From assembly GCA_003476445.1 (NCBI GenBank), contig DMUF01000046.1, positions 454 to 10,079 on the forward strand: 9,626 nucleotides of DNA. Reading direction: 5' to 3'. The position numbers and the translations under genes are program-made. The notes under the pieces were generated by a model. The model worked only from the letters and a program-made list of their open reading frames with translations. It searched no databases and was not told where the DNA came from. Positions 5,625-9,626 of this stretch are shown here, one piece after another. The DNA is from Gammaproteobacteria bacterium. GTDB lineage: Bacteria; Pseudomonadota; Gammaproteobacteria; Pseudomonadales; Azotimanducaceae. Every line of letters begins with the position of its first letter. The stretch's first letter is position 1.

Positions 5625-6920
5625 ATGGAACAGTCAAACAGCTCGGAACTGCTTGCGCGCGCCAGTCTGCGCGATGCCGAGGTGCTCGAGCGGCCCGACG
5701 CGTACCACCACGCGCTGCACGCGGAACCGATTCACTACGATGCGCAACTCGGTTTCTATATCTGCTCCACCTACCGGCTCATGCGCGAGATCCTGCGCAA
5801 CACCGAGGTATTCTCCAGCGTCGACAGCCAATCTATGGATAGCCTGCGCCCCCCGCCCCCAGCGCTGGCAGCCTTGCGACGAACGCTCTATCCCACGGTG
5901 AACACGCTGGTCACCAACGACCCGCCTTCGCACACGCGCTTTCGCGTGCTGGTTGACGACCCCTTCCGCCCCCGCAGCATCGCCGCACTGAGCGCACGCA
6001 TTCGGGCGATCGCCGATGCGGCTATCGACGAGTTCATCGCAATGGAGCGCTGCGACATCGTGGCGAGCCTCGCCATTCCCGTGCCGATCCGCGTCATTGC
6101 GGACATGCTCGGCCTGCCGCACGAGCTCGCCCCTCGAATCAAGACCTGGTCCGACGCATCGGTAGAGCCACTTGGCATGCTGATCAGCGACGAGCGCCTG
6201 CTCGAGTGCACGCGGCTCATCGGTGAATTTCAACAATTCATCGTGGCGGAGCTGGAGGCGCGTCGGACTGCGCCCAGGGACGATCTCCTCTCGCATCTGG
6301 TTCACGCCCGGGACACTGACGGTCAACCGCTATCGACCCCCGAGATGCTCTCGCTCACCCAGCAGTTTCTGGTCGCAGGCAACGAGACCACGACCAATGC
6401 GCTGGCCGCGGGGGTAGAGCTGCTGATTCGCAATCCCGACCAGTACGCCTTACTGACCCGCTCCCTCGAATCCGGGTCATCAGGGCAGGCAGACCCGTCC
6501 GGCGCGGACCTCGCGCGCATCCGCACGTTCGCAAACGAGGTACTGCGCCTTGAAGCACCGGTTCAGGGGCTGTTTCGGGTGGTGAAGCGGGATACGGAAA
6601 TCGGCGGGGTGAAGCTGCCCGCGGGAGCCCGCATCATGTTGCGGTTCGCCGCGGCGAACCGCGATCCGGCGCAATACACCGCGCCCGACGCGCTCGACTG
6701 CGCACGCCGCAACGCTGGCACGCACCTCGCGTTCGGCGCCGGTATTCACCATTGCATCGGGGCCAACCTGGCCCGCGAGGAGATGGTGCAAACCTTCGCC
6801 GCGCTGCTCGGGCGTACCCGCGATCTCGCCTTCGACGGGGAGCGGAACGACTTCCGGCACCACCCGTCGATGGTCCTCCGAGGGCTGAAGAAACTCTACG
6901 TCACCTTCAAGCGCAGGTGA
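5625..6920 (+). CDS. Cytochrome P450 (second of two), bacterial class I soluble type
   Basis: A 431-residue P450 without a membrane anchor. Numbered from ATG 5625: C-helix motif DPPSHTRFR (99-107), I-helix AGNETT (251-256), K-helix E305-V-L-R308, haem loop FGAGIHHCIG (370-379) with ligand Cys377. All catalytic motifs are present. It is related to the P450 at 786-2048 along its length, but carries about 15 extra residues just before the ExxR helix (roughly 280-298, rich in Gly, Ser and Asp). It also has a run of four prolines at 76-79. An ATG six bases upstream (5619) is in frame but touches the GGGGGA ribosome binding site, so the inner ATG is preferred. The gene stands alone on its strand, divergent from the TonB receptor and convergent with the acyl-CoA ligase. 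Substrate and redox partner are unknown; hydroxylation of a cluster intermediate is the simplest inference. Confidence 0.95.
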   Translation: MEQSNSSELLARASLRDAEVLERPDAYHHALHAEPIHYDAQLGFYICSTYRLMREILRNTEVFSSVDSQSMDSLRPPPPALAALRRTLYPTVNTLVTNDPPSHTRFRVLVDDPFRPRSIAALSARIRAIADAAIDEFIAMERCDIVASLAIPVPIRVIADMLGLPHELAPRIKTWSDASVEPLGMLISDERLLECTRLIGEFQQFIVAELEARRTAPRDDLLSHLVHARDTDGQPLSTPEMLSLTQQFLVAGNETTTNALAAGVELLIRNPDQYALLTRSLESGSSGQADPSGADLARIRTFANEVLRLEAPVQGLFRVVKRDTEIGGVKLPAGARIMLRFAAANRDPAQYTAPDALDCARRNAGTHLAFGAGIHHCIGANLAREEMVQTFAALLGRTRDLAFDGERNDFRHHPSMVLRGLKKLYVTFKRR

Positions 6921-6936
6921 GCCCAAACGCCGAGCA

Positions 6937-6964
6937 ACCGGCTCGCACGCCGGTCGCGCGAGCC
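6937..6964. terminator. Two mutually exclusive GC hairpins in convergent gap
   Basis: Two perfect stems overlap between the converging ends of the second P450 (6920) and the ligase (6981). The first is ACCGGC (6937-6942) with GCCGGT (6949-6954) and a 6-base loop. The second is GGCTCGC (6940-6946) with GCGAGCC (6958-6964) and an 11-base loop. They share bases and cannot form together. Neither is followed by a T-tract, so the terminator role is suggested mainly by position. Confidence 0.35.
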
Positions 6965-6980
6965 TCGTCCAGCACTGTGC

Positions 6981-8510
6981 TCAGGACTGCCAGTAGGGCG
7001 CGCGCAATTTGCGCTTGTTGATCTTGCCCATCGTGTTGCGCCCAAGATCAGTGACGAACTCCACCGTGCGCGGGCACTTGTAGGTCGACAGCCGCTCGCG
7101 AATCCAGGCGATCAGCTCGGCAGCCGATGGCGGATTAGCCGCGTCGCGCGGGATCACGAGCGCTTTGAGCTCCTCCCCCATTTCGGTGTGCGGCACACCG
7201 ATACAGGCGACATCGAGCACGCCCGGATGATGAATCAGTAGTTGCTCGGCTTCGGCCGGGTAGATGTTCACCCCGCCGGACACCACCATGTCACTGAAGC
7301 GATCGGTGATGTAGACGTAACCTTCGGCGTCCATGTACGCAATCTCGCCGAGGGTGAAGACACCCGGGGCGATGTGCGCCTCCGCGGTCTTTTCCGGCGC
7401 GTTGTGATAGACGATGCCGCGACCGGTGGCGTCTTTGAAGAACAGCCGTCCTTCCTGGCCCGCCGGGAGCGGGTTGCCGTCATCATCCAGAATCATCGCT
7501 TCGAACGGCGGCACCGAACGGCCGACCGAGCCCGGGTGGGTCAACCATTCCTCTGACGTGATCATGCAGGTGGTGCCGACCTCGCTCGCCCCATAGGCGT
7601 CGACGAACACCGGACCCCACCACTCGATCATCGCGCGCTTGACGTCCACCGGGCACTTGGCGCCGGTATGGCTGATACGCTGCAAGGAACTCGTGTCGTA
7701 TTTCGCACGCACATCGTCTGGCAACGCCAGCATGCGCACAAAGTGCGTGGGCACCATCACCGAGTTTCCGATGCCGTAGCGCTGAATCGCATCGAGCGTT
7801 TTCTCGGCATCGAACCGCGCGAGAATCACGGACGAAACGCCCGCGGCTAACAGTCGTGCGCCGGAGAGCGGACCCGTGTGATACATGGGGCCCACCACGA
7901 GGTGCGGACCGAAGGCCGCCATCGGACTCTTGCCCAGGTTCTCGAGATGCTCTTTTACCGTTGCGCCACCCGCAAACATGGTGGGCGGAAGCGGCGTGCC
8001 CTTGGGTCGACCCGTGGTGCCGGATGTGTAGAGCAGATTCGGTCGCGGAGGTTGATCGCTCGGGGGCTCGGCCGCGCTCTGCGCAGCAAGCCAGTCGGAC
8101 CACGGCTCAACCCCGGTGGGCACATCGCCCCAGCCGACCACCAGCGGCACGCCAGCCTGGCGCGCCGCTTCAAGTCCGCGCGCCGCGGTGATGCTGTCGA
8201 CGAACAGCACCCGCACCTCAGCATCGCTCAGAATGTAGGCCGCCTCGTCTGCCGTGAGGTGGAAATTGACCGGCACGACGGACGCGCCCGCGACGAGCCC
8301 CCCGAGATTCGCCATAGCGGTTTCGACCGCATTCTCGGCGAAGACTGCGATTCGGTGCGCAGGACCGAGGTCTCGCGCAAGCAGACCGTTCGCGACCCGA
8401 TTTAGCGTTTCGTCGACCTCGGCCCAGCCAAGTGCCTGTCGTTCATCGCGAATCGCCACCTCTTCGGGGCGCGAACGCGCAAGTTCTGCTGCAAACGTCG
8501 TCAATTCCAT
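6981..8510 (-). CDS. AMP-forming acyl-CoA synthetase / ligase (ANL superfamily)
   Basis: A 509-residue, probably cytosolic enzyme that should activate a carboxylic acid to its CoA thioester through an acyl-adenylate, consuming ATP. The adenylation motifs appear in order: P-loop YTSGTTGRPKG (161-171), YGASE (306-310), TLGEIAYMD (386-394), ITDRFSDMVVSGGVNIYPAE (401-420), and the C-terminal NTMGK (492-496), whose Lys496 is the expected catalytic lysine of the adenylation step. The usual Gly-Asp before the hinge reads Gly-Glu here (E389). Length and motifs fit the fatty-, bile- or aryl-acid CoA ligase groups; substrate specificity cannot be read. ATG 8510 has GGGAG only 3 bases upstream, which is short; an in-frame TTG at codon 3 (8504) would have better spacing, so the exact start is slightly uncertain. 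The gene is convergent with the second P450 and divergent from the E1 alpha gene 58 bases away. Confidence 0.95.
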   Translation of the reverse strand: MELTTFAAELARSRPEEVAIRDERQALGWAEVDETLNRVANGLLARDLGPAHRIAVFAENAVETAMANLGGLVAGASVVPVNFHLTADEAAYILSDAEVRVLFVDSITAARGLEAARQAGVPLVVGWGDVPTGVEPWSDWLAAQSAAEPPSDQPPRPNLLYTSGTTGRPKGTPLPPTMFAGGATVKEHLENLGKSPMAAFGPHLVVGPMYHTGPLSGARLLAAGVSSVILARFDAEKTLDAIQRYGIGNSVMVPTHFVRMLALPDDVRAKYDTSSLQRISHTGAKCPVDVKRAMIEWWGPVFVDAYGASEVGTTCMITSEEWLTHPGSVGRSVPPFEAMILDDDGNPLPAGQEGRLFFKDATGRGIVYHNAPEKTAEAHIAPGVFTLGEIAYMDAEGYVYITDRFSDMVVSGGVNIYPAEAEQLLIHHPGVLDVACIGVPHTEMGEELKALVIPRDAANPPSAAELIAWIRERLSTYKCPRTVEFVTDLGRNTMGKINKRKLRAPYWQS

Positions 8511-8568
8511 TCCCTCCCAAGCCCACTATCCGCTATAAAGGTGCCCGTTAACTGTAGGGGAGTCCAGC
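8511..8568. promoter_or_regulatory. Short divergent promoter gap between ligase and E1 alpha
   Basis: These 58 bases separate two outward-reading starts, so promoters must overlap each other or the neighbouring coding ends. TATAAA at 8534-8539 resembles a plus-strand -10 box, but no convincing -35 element lies 16-18 bases upstream. GTTAAC (8548-8553) is a 6-bp palindrome. The ribosome binding sites of both genes are at the two ends. Confidence 0.4.
8556..8562 (+). promoter_or_regulatory. Shine-Dalgarno supporting the GTG start of E1 alpha
   Basis: AGGGGAG ends 6 bases before the GTG at 8569. The strong match and ideal spacing support a GTG start for E1 alpha. Confidence 0.7.
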
Positions 8569-9540
8569 GTGACCATCCAGATTTCGAACGAGACCCTGCT
8601 CGACATTCATCGGCGCATGGTGCGCATCCGAATATTCGAGGAAACCGCCGGCAAGCTGATGGAGAACGGCAAGATCCCGGGCGCGCTGCATCTCTACGTC
8701 GGCCAGGAGGCCGTCGCTTCCGGTGTGATGGTTCACCTTTCGAACCAGGACTGGATCACGAGCACGCACCGCGGACACGGGCATCTGATCGCCAAGGGCG
8801 GTGCATTCGATCGAATGTTTGCAGAGCTCTACGGTCGGTCAACCGGCTACTGCAAGGGCAAGGGTGGCAGCATGCACATCTCCAGCATGGAGCTTGGCAT
8901 GCTGGGCGCGAACGGCATCGTTGGCGGTGGCCCGCCGATCGCCGTCGGTGCCGCTTTCTCCAACAAGTTCCGCAAGACCACGAACGTGGCGTGCACGTTC
9001 TTCGGCGACGGCGCCAGCAACGAAGGCGCGTTCCACGAAGCCGCGAACATGGCCGGGCTGTACAAACTGCCGATCGTGTTCGTCTGCGAAAACAACGGCT
9101 ATGGCGAGTACACCTCGCAGGCCAATCATCAGGCCATCGTCGATATCGCCGACCGCGCTGCAGGCTACGGTATGCCTGGCGTGATCTGTGACGGCATGGA
9201 TGCCGTCGCCGTGTACGAAGCCGCCGGTGCCGCCATCGCCCGGGCACGACGCGGCGAAGGCCCGACGCTGCTCGAGTGCAAGACCTACCGCTACTACGAC
9301 CACGTCGGCGTGCGCGGCATGGGTCTCACCTACCGCACCGACGAGGAAGTGGCGTACTGGAAGACCCGGGATCCGATCAAGCTGCTGGAAGCGCGGCTCG
9401 CCGACATGGGCATTCTGAGCGCCGACGCCGCCGCAGCGATTCACACCGAGGTGATGAACGACGTGCAGGCTGGGATCGCATTCGCAGAAGCGAGCCCCAT
9501 GCCGGACATCTCCGCGCTCCTCGAGGACGTCTACGCCTGA
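8569..9540 (+). CDS. Thiamine-diphosphate-dependent dehydrogenase E1 component, alpha subunit (acetoin/2-oxoacid dehydrogenase type)
   Basis: A 323-residue E1 alpha subunit with the compact length of acetoin dehydrogenase and related bacterial heterotetrameric E1 enzymes. Residues: substrate-channel segment ITSTHRGHGHLIAKGG (63-78), GKGGSMHI (97-104), GANGIVGGGPPIAVGAA (113-129), and the thiamine-diphosphate/Mg motif beginning GDGASNEG (146-153) and ending ENN (174-176). With an E1 beta partner it would decarboxylate a 2-oxoacid or cleave acetoin or a similar acyloin and pass the acyl group to a lipoylated E2. The segment after KTYRY reads YDHVGVRGMGLTYRTDEEV, unlike the more common YxGH loop. 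The start is GTG 8569 with a strong ribosome binding site; the protein begins as the family expects. A probable E1 beta gene follows after 33 bases. E2 and E3 are not in the window. Family is firm; acetoin itself as substrate is not proven. Confidence 0.93.
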   Translation: MTIQISNETLLDIHRRMVRIRIFEETAGKLMENGKIPGALHLYVGQEAVASGVMVHLSNQDWITSTHRGHGHLIAKGGAFDRMFAELYGRSTGYCKGKGGSMHISSMELGMLGANGIVGGGPPIAVGAAFSNKFRKTTNVACTFFGDGASNEGAFHEAANMAGLYKLPIVFVCENNGYGEYTSQANHQAIVDIADRAAGYGMPGVICDGMDAVAVYEAAGAAIARARRGEGPTLLECKTYRYYDHVGVRGMGLTYRTDEEVAYWKTRDPIKLLEARLADMGILSADAAAAIHTEVMNDVQAGIAFAEASPMPDISALLEDVYA

Positions 9541-9560
9541 CGCGTAACGCTTTGAACAAG

Positions 9561-9566
9561 AAAGGA
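9561..9566 (+). promoter_or_regulatory. Shine-Dalgarno of the probable E1 beta gene
   Basis: AAAGGA ends 7 bases before ATG 9574, supporting that start. Confidence 0.55.
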
Positions 9567-9573
9567 ATACATC

Positions 9574-9626
9574 ATGGCTGAAGCAGCAACAACCTCTCGC
9601 CGCCTGCCGTACGTGGCTGCCATTAC
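9574..9626 (+). CDS. Probable E1 beta subunit of the same dehydrogenase (N-terminal fragment, cut by window edge)
   Basis: Only 17 codons are visible: MAEAATTSRRLPYVAAI. The ATG is preceded by AAAGGA at 7 bases and lies 33 bases after the E1 alpha stop on the same strand. In acetoin-type and 2-oxoacid dehydrogenase operons the beta subunit normally follows alpha, and beta subunits begin with a short tail leading into a helix of the form (Y)xxAINEAL; the visible YVAAI fits that. The call rests mainly on gene order, since the fragment is too short for independent recognition. The reading frame is open to the end of the window. Its product would form the alpha2-beta2 E1 heterotetramer and share the thiamine-diphosphate site. 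Confidence 0.7.
   Translation, partial: MAEAATTSRRLPYVAAI

Noticed and set aside
5849..5860. Runs of six and five C in the second P450 as a possible phase-variable slippage tract
   Set aside because: The runs are short, interrupted by a G, and encode a proline stretch in a GC-rich gene; the frame is intact and nothing suggests phase variation.
5634..6326. A 230-codon open frame antisense to the second P450
   Set aside because: No family motifs are visible and it is wholly inside the P450 gene, whose motifs are intact; it is a composition shadow.
8839..9444. A 201-codon open frame antisense to E1 alpha
   Set aside because: It lies opposite a strongly conserved thiamine-diphosphate enzyme and shows no independent evidence of coding.

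Overview
The window is about 9.6 kb of GC-rich, densely coding DNA, with intergenic gaps of 10 to about 220 bases. It looks like part of a catabolic gene cluster from a Gram-negative bacterium: it has a TonB-dependent outer-membrane receptor with a signal peptide, soluble bacterial P450s, an acyl-CoA ligase, and a 2-oxoacid/acetoin-dehydrogenase-type E1 pair. This mix is common in environmental alpha- and gammaproteobacteria that degrade hydrophobic cyclic or branched compounds such as terpenoids, steroids and related lipids. The taxon is an inference from gene content and composition. There are no RNA genes, mobile elements, CRISPR arrays or repeat families that I can support.

Layout, left to right. 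(1) A plus-strand unit holds the 3' part of an NADPH-dependent medium-chain enone reductase (2-775, cut by the window edge) and a cytochrome P450 (786-2048), 10 bases apart. (2) A GC hairpin at 2063-2083 lies in the convergent gap. (3) Two minus-strand genes follow: a ThuA-like protein (2101-2889) and, upstream of it, a TonB-dependent receptor (3012-5405). A strong intrinsic terminator (2965-2992) separates them, so they are probably separate transcription units. The ThuA gene is preceded by a perfect 8-bp inverted repeat (2912-2938). (4) A divergent control region (5406-5624) contains an AT-rich imperfect dyad (5464-5493). (5) A second, related P450 is on the plus strand (5625-6920). (6) A convergent gap holds two mutually exclusive GC hairpins (6937-6964). 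(7) An acyl-CoA ligase is on the minus strand (6981-8510). (8) A short divergent gap (8511-8568) leads to E1 alpha (plus, 8569-9540, GTG start) and the first 17 codons of a probable E1 beta (9574 to the edge).

Working model (inference): the receptor takes up a hydrophobic substrate, the two P450s hydroxylate it, the MDR reductase reduces a conjugated C=C bond, the ligase makes the CoA thioester of a carboxylated intermediate, and the E1 complex cleaves a 2-oxo or acyloin intermediate oxidatively. The ThuA-like protein may act on a hydroxylated or sugar-like intermediate, but its reaction is unknown. No ferredoxin, ferredoxin reductase, E2, E3 or transcriptional regulator is in the window, so P450 redox partners and the rest of the dehydrogenase complex must be encoded elsewhere.

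The individual families are known. What may be new is the specific combination, the two dyads in the control regions, and several small departures from family consensus listed in the findings. Two starts were moved downstream of the longest possible reading frame because a clear Shine-Dalgarno sequence supports the inner ATG (2889 for ThuA, 5625 for the second P450).
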